Assembly (NCBI GenBank): GCA_030833305.1
Contig: JAURHL010000016.1
Coordinates: forward strand, 1-20,364
Origin: Acidimicrobiales bacterium
Lineage (GTDB): Bacteria > Actinomycetota > Acidimicrobiia > Acidimicrobiales > Ilumatobacteraceae
Length of the DNA stretch: 20,364 bases
Reading direction: 5' to 3'
Shown: in pieces, positions 9,103 to 16,272 of the stretch
Layout: each line of letters begins with the position of its first letter
How positions within the stretch are numbered: position 1 is the stretch's first letter
Made by a program: the position numbers and the translations under genes
Notes under the pieces: model-generated
Seen by the model: only the letters and a program-made list of their open reading frames with translations
Told to the model about the DNA's origin: nothing
Databases searched by the model: none

Positions 9103-9879
9103 ATGACCGAACCCGACGAGAAGCCGAGTCGCACGACGCCGGCGATCGAACGCGCCTGGGTGCGTTGGGTCGAGCAGCGCGACGAGGGTGCCCGTGATCA
9201 GCTGATCGTCCACTATTCGCCGCTCGTGAAGTTCGTGGCCGGTCGTGTGGCCGCCGGATTGCCCGCCGGAGTGGACACCGGAGAGTTGGTGGGCACCGGT
9301 GTGTTCGGATTGATGGATGCCGTCGATCGGTTCGACCCTTCACTCGGATGGAAATTCGAGACGTTCGCCGTGCCGCGCATCAAGGGGGCGATCCTCGACG
9401 GATTGCGCGCTCAGGACTGGGTGCCACGATCCATCCGCAACAAGGGACGACAGATCGAGCAGGCCGTCGCCAAGTTGGGCAACGAGCTCAAACGCGCTCC
9501 CACCGACGAGGAGATCGCCGTCGAGTTGGGAATCTCCGACGAGGAGCTCGCCAAGTGGTTGAGCAGTCTGTCGGTGGCCAACGTGGGACCACTCGATCAC
9601 GTGGTGTCGGGCGGCGAGACCGAACCTCGTCAACTTCCCGCATCGCGCGACGAAGGTCCCGACGCGGTGGTCGAGGATCGCGAGTTGCGTCAGATCATGC
9701 GCGCCGAGATCCGCAATCTTCCCGAGCGTGAACGCACCGTCGTGGCGCTGTACTACGACGAAGGAATGACCCTGGCCGAGATCGGCGACGTCCTCGGCGT
9801 GACTGAGAGCCGGGTCTCACAGATTCATTCCAAGGCGGTCATCATGCTGCGTGCTCGCCTAGCTGCCGCCGGCATATGA
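9103..9879 (+). CDS. whiG: WhiG/FliA-type RNA polymerase sigma factor
   Basis: This group-3 sigma-70 factor is 258 aa from ATG 9103, or 269 aa from GTG 9070; neither start has a well-spaced Shine-Dalgarno. Region 2 begins with Q-L-I-V-H-Y-S-P-L-V-K and runs through G-V-F-G-L-M-D-A and D-W-V-P-R-S-I-R. Region 3 contains R-A-P-T-D-E-E-I-A. Region 4 has L-P-E-R-E-R-T-V-V-A-L-Y-Y and the helix-turn-helix T-L-A-E-I-G-D-V-L-G-V-T-E-S-R-V-S-Q-I-H. These match Streptomyces WhiG closely; that protein controls sporulation, and its relative FliA controls flagella. No anti-sigma gene (FlgM/RsbN type) is adjacent. The stop codon lies inside the first unit of a 20-bp tandem repeat, so the last residues (AAAGI) are repeat-encoded. 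Confidence 0.93.
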   Translation: MTEPDEKPSRTTPAIERAWVRWVEQRDEGARDQLIVHYSPLVKFVAGRVAAGLPAGVDTGELVGTGVFGLMDAVDRFDPSLGWKFETFAVPRIKGAILDGLRAQDWVPRSIRNKGRQIEQAVAKLGNELKRAPTDEEIAVELGISDEELAKWLSSLSVANVGPLDHVVSGGETEPRQLPASRDEGPDAVVEDRELRQIMRAEIRNLPERERTVVALYYDEGMTLAEIGDVLGVTESRVSQIHSKAVIMLRARLAAAGI

Positions 9880-9951
9880 CGGTTGCCGCCGGCATATGAC
9901 GGTTGCCGCAGGCATGTAACGGCTGCCGCAGGCAAACAACGGACGCCGCGG
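9862..9951. repeat. 20-bp tandem repeat of small hairpins over the whiG stop codon
   Basis: Four consecutive 20-bp units (9862-9881, 9882-9901, 9902-9921, 9922-9941) are followed by a partial fifth to 9951. The core G-(C/T)-TGCCGC-(C/A)-GGCA is shared. Each unit contains TGCC-N3-GGCA, a 4-bp stem with a 3-nt loop. Units 1 and 2 also contain the palindrome CATATG, which decays to CATGTA and CAAACA in units 3 and 4. The sigma-gene stop TGA is at 9877-9879, inside unit 1. Since 20 is not a multiple of 3, the array cannot be a simple in-frame protein repeat. Confidence 0.9.
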
Positions 9952-9957
9952 GGCGAC

Positions 9958-10542
9958 GTGGTTCGCCCACCCCGTGGCATGTGGGGAATCGCTTGCCTTT
10001 TGTCCGCGTCGATGTTCGTCCCGTCGGCACTCGGGGGCGCCGCCTCCGGTTGCCTGCAGCCACCGGTGTCGGGTCGGGTGGTGGCGCCCTACGTTGCGCC
10101 ACCGTGTCCGTACTGCGCGGGTCATCGCACCGTCGACTTCGCCAGCGTGCTCGGCGAGGCGGTGCTGGCGCCGGTGGCGGGCACCGTGGCGTTCTACGGC
10201 TTCGTCGGCGGTCGCTTGTACGTCACGATCGATCCGACGGATTCGCCGGTGTTCGCGCCGGGCATGGTGGTCACCGTGGGCGGACTCCTGCTCGATGACG
10301 TGTCGGCCGAGGGTCCGAATCCGCGGCGCGGGGATCCGGTCCGACAGGGGGAGCGGGTGGGCGATGCCGGTGGCTGGCCCATCACCCTCAGCGTGCGCCG
10401 GATCGGCATCGATGGCCCCTACGTCGATCCCGGTCCGATTCTCGGACGGTGGCGGACGGCCCCCCGGTTGGTGCCGCGGACCGGCCCCCACCGGGCTGCG
10501 CCGCCCCGGCTCGTCTGTCCGACCGCCCCGAACTCCCGCTAG
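9958..10542 (+). CDS. Secreted LytM/M23-like protein, probably catalytically degenerate
   Basis: From GTG 9958 this is a 194-aa protein with an n-region V-R-P-P-R-G, a hydrophobic segment at about 8-25 and a possible cleavage near S-A-L-G-G, so it is probably exported. The next part follows the M23 (LytM) pattern: Y-V-A-P...G-H-R-T-V-D-F-A gives the first H-x3-D zinc pair, then V-L-A-P-V-A-G-T-V-A-F-Y-G matches the core strand. The second zinc motif, usually L-H-W/F-G-V-R, reads I-T-L-S-V-R-R here, so the H-x-H ligand is missing, although Y-V-D-P follows as in active relatives. A LytM-like gene between whiG and rpsB is usual in actinobacteria. It may be a non-enzymatic regulator or a decaying gene. 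An earlier TTG start at 9883 inside the repeat is rejected because it adds a non-signal-like N-terminus. Confidence 0.75.
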   Translation: MVRPPRGMWGIACLLSASMFVPSALGGAASGCLQPPVSGRVVAPYVAPPCPYCAGHRTVDFASVLGEAVLAPVAGTVAFYGFVGGRLYVTIDPTDSPVFAPGMVVTVGGLLLDDVSAEGPNPRRGDPVRQGERVGDAGGWPITLSVRRIGIDGPYVDPGPILGRWRTAPRLVPRTGPHRAAPPRLVCPTAPNSR

Positions 10543-10545
10543 CCT
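10540..10545 (+). promoter_or_regulatory. Candidate -10 element of rpsB, overlapping the upstream stop codon
   Basis: TAGCCT is identical to the -10 predicted for the SufR-type gene, and its first three bases are the TAG stop of the LytM-like gene. Starting 6-7 nt downstream would leave a leader of roughly 110 nt before rpsB. No clear -35 is seen. Confidence 0.4.
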
Positions 10546-10601
10546 GCCCAACGGCCCGGAATACCGGTTCGTATCAGCACACACCGATCGCGTCCTGCGG
10601 T

Positions 10602-10619
10602 CGGCACCCTCGGGTGCCG
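10602..10619 (+). promoter_or_regulatory. Hairpin in the rpsB 5' leader
   Basis: CGGCACC-CTCG-GGTGCCG is a perfect 7-bp stem with a 4-nt loop, 42 nt before the rpsB start. No U-run follows, so it is not a classical terminator. A ribosomal-protein leader element controlled by S2 is one possibility; a processing or stability hairpin is another. Confidence 0.5.
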
Positions 10620-10661
10620 CGTCGGCCGGTGTCCCCAACCGCAGTCACGAGAGGAAACGTC

Positions 10662-11519
10662 ATGGCCATCGTCACGATGCGTCAACTTCTGGAAGCGCGA
10701 GTTCACTTCGGCCACCAGACCCGTCGTTGGAACCCCAAGATGAAGCGATTCATCTTCGGCGAGCGCAACGACATCTACATCATCGACCTCGAGCAGACGC
10801 TCACCCGGGTCGAGACCGCGTACGCCTTCGTTCGTGATCTCGTGGCCAAGGGCGGCGACGTGCTCTTCATCGGAACCAAGAAGCAGCAGGCCCAAGACCC
10901 CATCGCCGGGTTCGCCGACAAGTGCGGTATGCCCTACATCAAGCGCTGGCTCGGTGGCATGCTCACCAACTTCACGACCATTCGCAAGCGCCTCACCCTC
11001 ATGGAACAGCTAGAAGCTCGCGAGCAGGCTGGCGAATTCGACATCATGTCGAAGAAGGAGGCCTCAAAGCTTGGCGACAAGCTTGAGAAGCTTCGCGGAG
11101 CGCTCGGTGGCATGCGCCGTCTGCGCAAGGCCCCAGGGATGGTCTTCATCATTGACCCAAGCCGCGAAACGCTCGCTGCCATTGAAGCCAACAAGCTCGG
11201 AATCCCGGTGGTGGCCATCGTCGACACCAACGTCGACCCCGACCTGATCACGTACCCGATTCCGGGCAACGACGACGCCATCCGCGCCAACGAGCTCATG
11301 TCGAAGGTCATCGCCGAGGCGGTCATCGAGGGTCGCTACATCGCGTCCAAGCGCAATCCGGGCCTCGTGGCCCCCGAGCGCTCCGACGCCGAAAAGGCCG
11401 AGTTCGCCGCCGATCAGGCCAAGGCGCGTGCCGCGGCCGCCGCCGCCCAAGCCGAGCGCGAGGCCAAGTTGGCCGCCGCCAAGACCGCTGCCGCGGCCGA
11501 GACCACCCCGGAGGCCTGA
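10662..11519 (+). CDS. rpsB: 30S ribosomal protein S2
   Basis: This 285-aa protein is S2 of the small subunit. The N-terminus M-A-I-V-T-M-R-Q-L-L-E-A-R-V-H-F-G-H-Q-T is the family signature, followed by R-W-N-P-K-M and the Y-I-K-R-W-L-G-G-M-L-T-N motif near residue 90. The C-terminus (about 245-285) is an Ala/Lys/Glu-rich tail common in actinobacterial S2. The ATG is chosen by homology and by AGAGG 8 nt upstream. A longer open frame starting at 10449 is rejected. tsf follows after 3 bp, the usual partner. Codons around 11010-11190 (CTA, CTT, GCT, CCA, ATT, TCA) differ from the rest of the gene. Confidence 0.98.
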   Translation: MAIVTMRQLLEARVHFGHQTRRWNPKMKRFIFGERNDIYIIDLEQTLTRVETAYAFVRDLVAKGGDVLFIGTKKQQAQDPIAGFADKCGMPYIKRWLGGMLTNFTTIRKRLTLMEQLEAREQAGEFDIMSKKEASKLGDKLEKLRGALGGMRRLRKAPGMVFIIDPSRETLAAIEANKLGIPVVAIVDTNVDPDLITYPIPGNDDAIRANELMSKVIAEAVIEGRYIASKRNPGLVAPERSDAEKAEFAADQAKARAAAAAAQAEREAKLAAAKTAAAAETTPEA

Positions 11520-11522
11520 CCC

Positions 11523-12311
11523 ATGTCGTTCACCGCCAAGGATGTCCAGACCCTGCGCCAATCGACCGGCGCGGGAATGATGGATTGCAAGAAGGCCCTC
11601 GAAGCCAACAACGGCGACATGGAAGAGGCCAAGCAGTGGTTGCGCGAGAAGGGCTTGGCCGCCTCGGCCAAGCGCGACGATCGCGAGAACACCCAAGGTG
11701 TGGTGGCTCTCGTGGTGTCGGGCAACGTCGGCGCCATCGTGAAGCTGAAGTGCGAGACCGACTTCGTCGCGGGGAGCGATCAGTTCAAGGCCGAGGCGCA
11801 GGCGCTGGCCGAGCTGGTGGCCGCCAAAGGTGAGGCGGCCGTGTCCGAGCGCGCCGCCATTCTCGACGACCTGAAGATCACGCTCAAAGAGAAAATCGAA
11901 CTCGGTGAGGTCGCGCGCGTCGAGGCCGCTCCGGGCAACGTCATCGACAGTTACCAGCACATCCAAGGCGGCCGTGGCGTGAACGCGGTCCTCGTGGAGA
12001 TCGCCAATGGTTCGGTCGATCTGGCGCACGACATCGCCGTGCACATCGCCTTCGCTCGCCCGAAGTATCTGACACGCGACGAGGTTCCCGCCGATGTCGT
12101 CGACAAGGAGCGAGCGACCCTGGAGACGATCAGTCGCAACGAAGGCAAGCCTGAAGCGGCCCTTCCCAAGATCGTCGAAGGTCGTATCAACGGATTCTTC
12201 AAGGACGTGTGTCTGGTCGAGCAGCCCTACGCCAAGGACGACAAGCAGTCCGTCACTCAGGTTCTGGGTGGCGCGAGCATCGTGCGTTTCGCTCAAATCG
12301 AGATCGGCTGA
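11523..12311 (+). CDS. tsf: Elongation factor Ts
   Basis: This 262-aa protein is the guanine-nucleotide exchange factor for EF-Tu. The N-terminal UBA-like domain has the signature L-R-Q-S-T-G-A-G-M-M-D-C-K-K-A-L, followed by G-D-M-E-E-A-K-Q-W-L-R-E-K-G. The core contains E-T-D-F-V-A, which corresponds to the EF-Tu-contacting motif. The length matches bacterial EF-Ts with a shortened C-terminus. A GGAGG about 10 nt upstream, within the end of rpsB, supports the ATG start, and the 3-bp gap implies one transcript. Confidence 0.98.
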   Translation: MSFTAKDVQTLRQSTGAGMMDCKKALEANNGDMEEAKQWLREKGLAASAKRDDRENTQGVVALVVSGNVGAIVKLKCETDFVAGSDQFKAEAQALAELVAAKGEAAVSERAAILDDLKITLKEKIELGEVARVEAAPGNVIDSYQHIQGGRGVNAVLVEIANGSVDLAHDIAVHIAFARPKYLTRDEVPADVVDKERATLETISRNEGKPEAALPKIVEGRINGFFKDVCLVEQPYAKDDKQSVTQVLGGASIVRFAQIEIG

Positions 12312-12317
12312 TCCACG

Positions 12318-13052
12318 ATGGCGGCGACCGAGGATCGTCCCCGGTGGAAGCGCGTCATTCTCAAATTGTCGGGTGAGGCTCTGGCCGAACCGACCGGCTT
12401 CGGCCTCGACACCAACGTGTTGCATCAGGTGGCCACCGAGATCAAGGACGTGCGCGAGAACCTCAAGGTCGACATCGCGGTCGTCGTGGGCGGTGGCAAC
12501 TTCTGGCGCGGACTCAAGGGCGCCGGGCAGGGGATGGATCAGGCACAAGCCGACTTCATGGGAATGATCGCCACCGTCATGAACGGCCTGGCACTGCAGG
12601 ACGCCCTCGAACGCGTCGGGCAACACAGTCGGGTCATGACCGCGGTCGAAATGCCCAAGGTGGCCGAGCCGTACATCCGTCGTCGCGCCGAGCGCCACAT
12701 GGAGAAGGGGCGCGTCGTGATCTTCGCCGGTGGAACCGGGAACCCGTTCTTCACCACCGACACCGCGGCAGCGTTGCGTGCCGCCGAGATCGACGCCGAA
12801 GCCATCTTGAAGGGCACCCACTCCGGAGTCGACGGCGTGTACACCGCAGACCCCAAACTCGACCCCACCGCCACCCGCTACGACCGGGTTTCGCACAAAG
12901 AGGTCATCGAGAAGGAACTGCGGGTCATGGACGCCACGGCGATCGCCTTTTGCCGCGACAACAAGATCCCGATCGTGGTATTCGACGTCAGCACTCCGGG
13001 CAACATCAGATCCGTTCTGGAGGGCCAGCGCATAGGTACGCTGGTCGGGTGA
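12318..13052 (+). CDS. pyrH: UMP kinase
   Basis: This 244-aa amino-acid-kinase-family enzyme phosphorylates UMP to UDP in pyrimidine nucleotide synthesis and acts as a cytosolic hexamer. Visible motifs are K-L-S-G-E-A-L (phosphate binding, near 16), V-V-G-G-G-N-F-W-R-G (near 57), the G-T-G-N-P-F-F-T-T-D-T-A-A-A-L-R loop (near 140) and G-V-Y-T-A-D-P (near 175). The ATG lies 6 bp after tsf. The stop overlaps the GTG start of frr (GTGA), suggesting translational coupling. Confidence 0.98.
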   Translation: MAATEDRPRWKRVILKLSGEALAEPTGFGLDTNVLHQVATEIKDVRENLKVDIAVVVGGGNFWRGLKGAGQGMDQAQADFMGMIATVMNGLALQDALERVGQHSRVMTAVEMPKVAEPYIRRRAERHMEKGRVVIFAGGTGNPFFTTDTAAALRAAEIDAEAILKGTHSGVDGVYTADPKLDPTATRYDRVSHKEVIEKELRVMDATAIAFCRDNKIPIVVFDVSTPGNIRSVLEGQRIGTLVG

Positions 13053-13606
13053 CCGACGACATCCTCCTCGAGGCCATCGACAAGATGGACAAGGCCGTCG
13101 AGCACGCTCAGGCCCAGTTCACGACGGTGCGCACCGGCCGAGCCACCCCGGCCCTGGTCGAGAAGCTGATGGTGAACTACTACGGGGCCGACTGCCCGTT
13201 GCAACAGTTGGCGGGCTTCCAGGTGCCCGAAGCCCGGGTTCTGGTCATCAAACCCCACGATCGTGGTTCCCTCGGAGCCATCGAGAAGGCCATTCGCGAC
13301 AGTGACCTCGGCATGTCGCCGTCGAACGACGGCGTCGTCATTCGCCTCAACTTCCCGATGCTCACCGAGGAACGACGGCGCGATTACGTCAAATTGGTGA
13401 AGAATATGGCCGAGGACGGCCGAGTGGCCGTTCGCAACGTACGTCGCGACGCGCGCAAGCAACTCGAGACGTCCGAGAAGGCCGGCGAGATCTCGGCCGA
13501 CGAACTGGAACGCGCCGAGAAGGAATTGGACAAGATCACCCACGATCATGTCGAGCACATCGACAAGGCCGTGCAACGCAAGGAACAGGAACTTCTGGAA
13601 GTCTGA
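13049..13606 (+). CDS. frr: Ribosome recycling factor
   Basis: This 185-aa protein is the tRNA-mimicking factor that splits post-termination ribosomes together with EF-G. The usual length, the motif F-T-T-V-R-T-G-R-A-T-P-A-L-V near residue 30, P-L-T/M-L-T-E-E-R-R near 105 and the C-terminal K-E-L-D-K-I-T...K-E-Q-E-L-L-E-V all fit. The GTG start at 13049 is chosen because it gives exactly the family N-terminus and a 4-bp overlap with pyrH. A longer frame from 12950 runs inside pyrH and is rejected. Confidence 0.97.
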   Translation: MTDDILLEAIDKMDKAVEHAQAQFTTVRTGRATPALVEKLMVNYYGADCPLQQLAGFQVPEARVLVIKPHDRGSLGAIEKAIRDSDLGMSPSNDGVVIRLNFPMLTEERRRDYVKLVKNMAEDGRVAVRNVRRDARKQLETSEKAGEISADELERAEKELDKITHDHVEHIDKAVQRKEQELLEV

Positions 13607-13628
13607 CCAGACCGAAGGGGAGACAATC

Positions 13629-15086
13629 ATGAGCGATGACATGTGGCGCCGAGGATCCGGGAACGGATCGAACGACGACGAATTCGACGACTTCGGTGAG
13701 TTGCGTTTCTCCGACGAGGAGACCGAGGACGAGGCTCCGTTGAGCTTCGGATCCGACGACACCGGTCCGTTGCCCCATTGGACCGAGTCGGCACCCGCGG
13801 ATCGAGCCCCTCTGTTCGCCGACGAGCGTTCTGGTGGCACCTCGCGACCCACCTCGCGTGAGATCGACGACGACGACGTCGACATCTGGGGCTCCTACTC
13901 GGGCTCGGCTCCTCGCCCCGTTCCCGACGATCCGTCCGGCCCGGCTCCGCGGGCAACCGATCCCAGCGGTGGCCGTCCGCGCGTGCGCCTGGGCGAGTCC
14001 ACCGGCGGAACCCGCCGAGATTCGAGCACGGGGGCGACCCGACGTCCCGACGATGCCACCACCGGGTCAGCTACTCGACCGATCCCCGCGGCCGCGGAGG
14101 CCGGCGACGCGGGTCGTGGTGGGCGGATCTCCATCGGCGACGATCCGCAAAGTCGTACCGGCAGTGGGGCTCGTCCCCGCCCCGAGGGTCGTCCCCGTCC
14201 CGAGAGTCGTCCCCGTCCGGCCCGTGCCCCACGTCCGACCGGTGGTGTCGGCGGACGCGACATGCCCACGGCCATCGCCGTCGGGTTGTTGATGTTGGCG
14301 GCCTTCGTGGCCGCGTTGCTCTGGAAGCCGGTCGCGGTGTTGGCGATCGTGGTGTTGGTGTGCGGACTGGCCGCGGTCGAGTTCTTCGAGAAGATCGTCG
14401 AGCGTCGCTATCGCCCGGCCACCATCGTCGGGATCGTCACCTGTATCGCCGCTCCATTGGCCGCCTACTGGGTCGGTGACGGCGCGTTGCCGTTGGTGTT
14501 CACGTTCGCGTTCATGGCCTCGGCCGTCACCTACATCGGTGCCGAGAACGTGCAGGCGAATCCGATGCCGAACGTGGCCATCACCACTCTCGGGGTCACC
14601 TGGATCGGTTTGCTCGGTGCGTACGGAGCATTACTGGCGGGCGTCTCGAACACTCCCGGTCTCTCGCACGTCGGGACCGACACCTTGTTCATCGTCGCCG
14701 TCGGAGTGATCGCGAACGATGTCGGCGCGTTGTTCGTTGGTTCAGCGGCGGGTAACACCCCTCTGCATTCTTGGATCAGCCCGAACAAGACCGTCGAAGG
14801 TTTGCTCGGAGGTTCGGTGGCCACCTTGGTGGTGATGTGGATCGTCAGCCTGCAGAGCGACACCTGGAACGACATCGGCGAGGTGGTTTTGCTGGCCATC
14901 GTCGTGGCGATCCTGGCGCCCTTGGGCGACATGGTCGAGAGCATGTTCAAGCGCAACCTCGAGATCAAGGACTTCGGCACGGTCATTCGTGGCCATGGTG
15001 GAGTCCTCGACCGGTTCGACGGATTCCTGTTCGCCCTACCCGCGTCGTACTACCTCTTGATGGTGCTTCAGCCGTACATGTCGTGA
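13629..15086 (+). CDS. cdsA: Phosphatidate cytidylyltransferase with a long disordered N-terminal extension
   Basis: This membrane enzyme makes CDP-diacylglycerol from CTP and phosphatidate, the precursor of the major phospholipids. The C-terminal CDS signature is complete at 438-464: S-M-F-K-R-N-x3-K-D-F-G-x4-G-H-G-G-V-L-D-R-F-D. Hydrophobic membrane segments begin at about residue 213. Residues 1-211 are unusual: an acidic first part (many D/E, with W136-like aromatic spots rare), then Pro/Arg/Gly-rich sequence with a six-residue repeat R-P-R-P-E-(G/S). Typical bacterial CdsA is about 270-300 aa, so the 485-aa length comes from this extension. The ATG is preceded by a strong AAGGGGAG. The gene follows frr by 22 bp and precedes dxr by 10 bp. 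Confidence 0.95.
   Translation: MSDDMWRRGSGNGSNDDEFDDFGELRFSDEETEDEAPLSFGSDDTGPLPHWTESAPADRAPLFADERSGGTSRPTSREIDDDDVDIWGSYSGSAPRPVPDDPSGPAPRATDPSGGRPRVRLGESTGGTRRDSSTGATRRPDDATTGSATRPIPAAAEAGDAGRGGRISIGDDPQSRTGSGARPRPEGRPRPESRPRPARAPRPTGGVGGRDMPTAIAVGLLMLAAFVAALLWKPVAVLAIVVLVCGLAAVEFFEKIVERRYRPATIVGIVTCIAAPLAAYWVGDGALPLVFTFAFMASAVTYIGAENVQANPMPNVAITTLGVTWIGLLGAYGALLAGVSNTPGLSHVGTDTLFIVAVGVIANDVGALFVGSAAGNTPLHSWISPNKTVEGLLGGSVATLVVMWIVSLQSDTWNDIGEVVLLAIVVAILAPLGDMVESMFKRNLEIKDFGTVIRGHGGVLDRFDGFLFALPASYYLLMVLQPYMS
14172..14225 (+). repeat. 18-bp tandem repeat within cdsA
   Basis: Three 18-bp units (14172-14189, 14190-14207, 14208-14225) encode R-P-R-P-E-G, R-P-R-P-E-S and R-P-R-P-A-R. The period keeps the frame. 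The repeat makes a short basic, proline-rich linker just before the membrane part of CdsA. Confidence 0.8.
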
Positions 15087-15096
15087 CGGACGGTCG

Positions 15097-16272
15097 ATGA
15101 TGGGTTCGCCCACCACCGTTCGTGTGGCCATCGCCGGTTCGACCGGTTCGATCGGTACCCAGACCCTCGACGTCGTGCGCGCCGAGAACGCGCGTCCCGA
15201 TCGTGACGTCGAGTACGTCGTGACGGCCCTCGGAGTGGGTTCATCCATCGATGCTCTCATCGCTCAGGCCCGCGAGTTCCGCGTGGGAGTGGTGGCCGTG
15301 GCCGACTCGTCCCGAGTGGCCGAGGTGCGCGACGCCTTGCCCGGCGTTCGCGTGGAACCCACCATGTCGGACCTCGTCGCGCATGCCGACGTGGTGGTGA
15401 ACGCCGTGGTCGGATTCGCCGGTCTCGACGTCACCTTGGCGACGCTGGCCGCGGGCAAACGGTTGGCGTTGGCCAACAAAGAGTCACTCATCGCGGCCGG
15501 GCCGGTGGTGCGACCTCTCCGATCGACGCCCGGAGCCGAGATCGTCCCGGTCGACAGCGAGCATTGCGCGGTGCACCAATGCTTGCGATCCACCGTTCGT
15601 GGGGGCGTCGAGGTGTCCCGCATCGTGCTGACCGCCAGTGGCGGGCCGTTCCGTGGTCGCACGACCGACGATCTGCGGTCCGTCACGGTGAACGAGGCGC
15701 TGGCCCACCCGACGTGGAGCATGGGACCCAAGATCACCATCGACTCGTCCACGTTGATGAACAAGGGCCTCGAGGTCATCGAGGCCCACGAATTGTTCGG
15801 CGTCCCGTACGACCACATCGAGGTGGTGGTGCACCCCCAGAGCATCGTTCACTCCATGGTCGAATTCACCGACGGCTGCACGATGGCCCAGTTGAGCCTG
15901 CCCGACATGCGATTGCCGATCGGATACGCCCTCGCGCATCCGAACCGCATCGCGTCGCCCTTCGGGCGCATCGACTGGGAGAAATTGCAACGACTCGACT
16001 TCGCCTCGCCGGATCGGCGCACGTTCCGTTGCCTCGACCTGGCGTACGAGGCCGGGCGCGTTGGCGGAACGGCACCCGCGTTCATGTCGGCGGCCAACGA
16101 GGTCGCGGTCGAACGTTTTCTCGAGGGTGGTTTGCGCTGGACCCAGATCGCCGAGACGGTCGAGGAGGCCCTGCAACACCATCGAACCCCGGCGGGTGAT
16201 CTGACGGCGGCCGACATCATCGAGGCCGACGGGCGCGGACGAGATGCCGCCCGTAGAGTTCTGTCGCGATGA
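15097..16272 (+). CDS. dxr: 1-deoxy-D-xylulose 5-phosphate reductoisomerase
   Basis: This 391-aa enzyme converts DXP to MEP with NADPH, the committed step of the MEP isoprenoid pathway. The NADPH-binding loop is G-S-T-G-S-I-G-T-Q near residue 14. A-N-K-E-S-L-I follows near 127. Metal and substrate residues are D153 and E155 (P-V-D-S-E-H) and N222, K223 and E226 (M-N-K-G-L-E), matching Escherichia coli D150, E152, N227, K228 and E231. S-G-G-P-F-R-G is also present. ATG 15097 and the adjacent ATG 15100 are both possible. The stop overlaps the next gene by ATGA. ispG, a later step of the same pathway, lies two genes downstream. Confidence 0.98.
   Translation: MMGSPTTVRVAIAGSTGSIGTQTLDVVRAENARPDRDVEYVVTALGVGSSIDALIAQAREFRVGVVAVADSSRVAEVRDALPGVRVEPTMSDLVAHADVVVNAVVGFAGLDVTLATLAAGKRLALANKESLIAAGPVVRPLRSTPGAEIVPVDSEHCAVHQCLRSTVRGGVEVSRIVLTASGGPFRGRTTDDLRSVTVNEALAHPTWSMGPKITIDSSTLMNKGLEVIEAHELFGVPYDHIEVVVHPQSIVHSMVEFTDGCTMAQLSLPDMRLPIGYALAHPNRIASPFGRIDWEKLQRLDFASPDRRTFRCLDLAYEAGRVGGTAPAFMSAANEVAVERFLEGGLRWTQIAETVEEALQHHRTPAGDLTAADIIEADGRGRDAARRVLSR

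Noticed and set aside
9862..9951. CRISPR array
   Set aside because: The units are contiguous with no spacers and no cas genes are nearby; it is a plain tandem repeat.
9859..10638. Minus-strand frame through the hairpin repeat encoding cysteine-containing repeats
   Set aside because: The repeat period is not a multiple of three, and the frame is antisense to the LytM-like gene with its signal peptide and M23 motif.
11064..12896. Minus-strand open frame of 610 aa across rpsB, tsf and pyrH
   Set aside because: It spans three certain genes and reads as a Gly/Leu/His-rich shadow.
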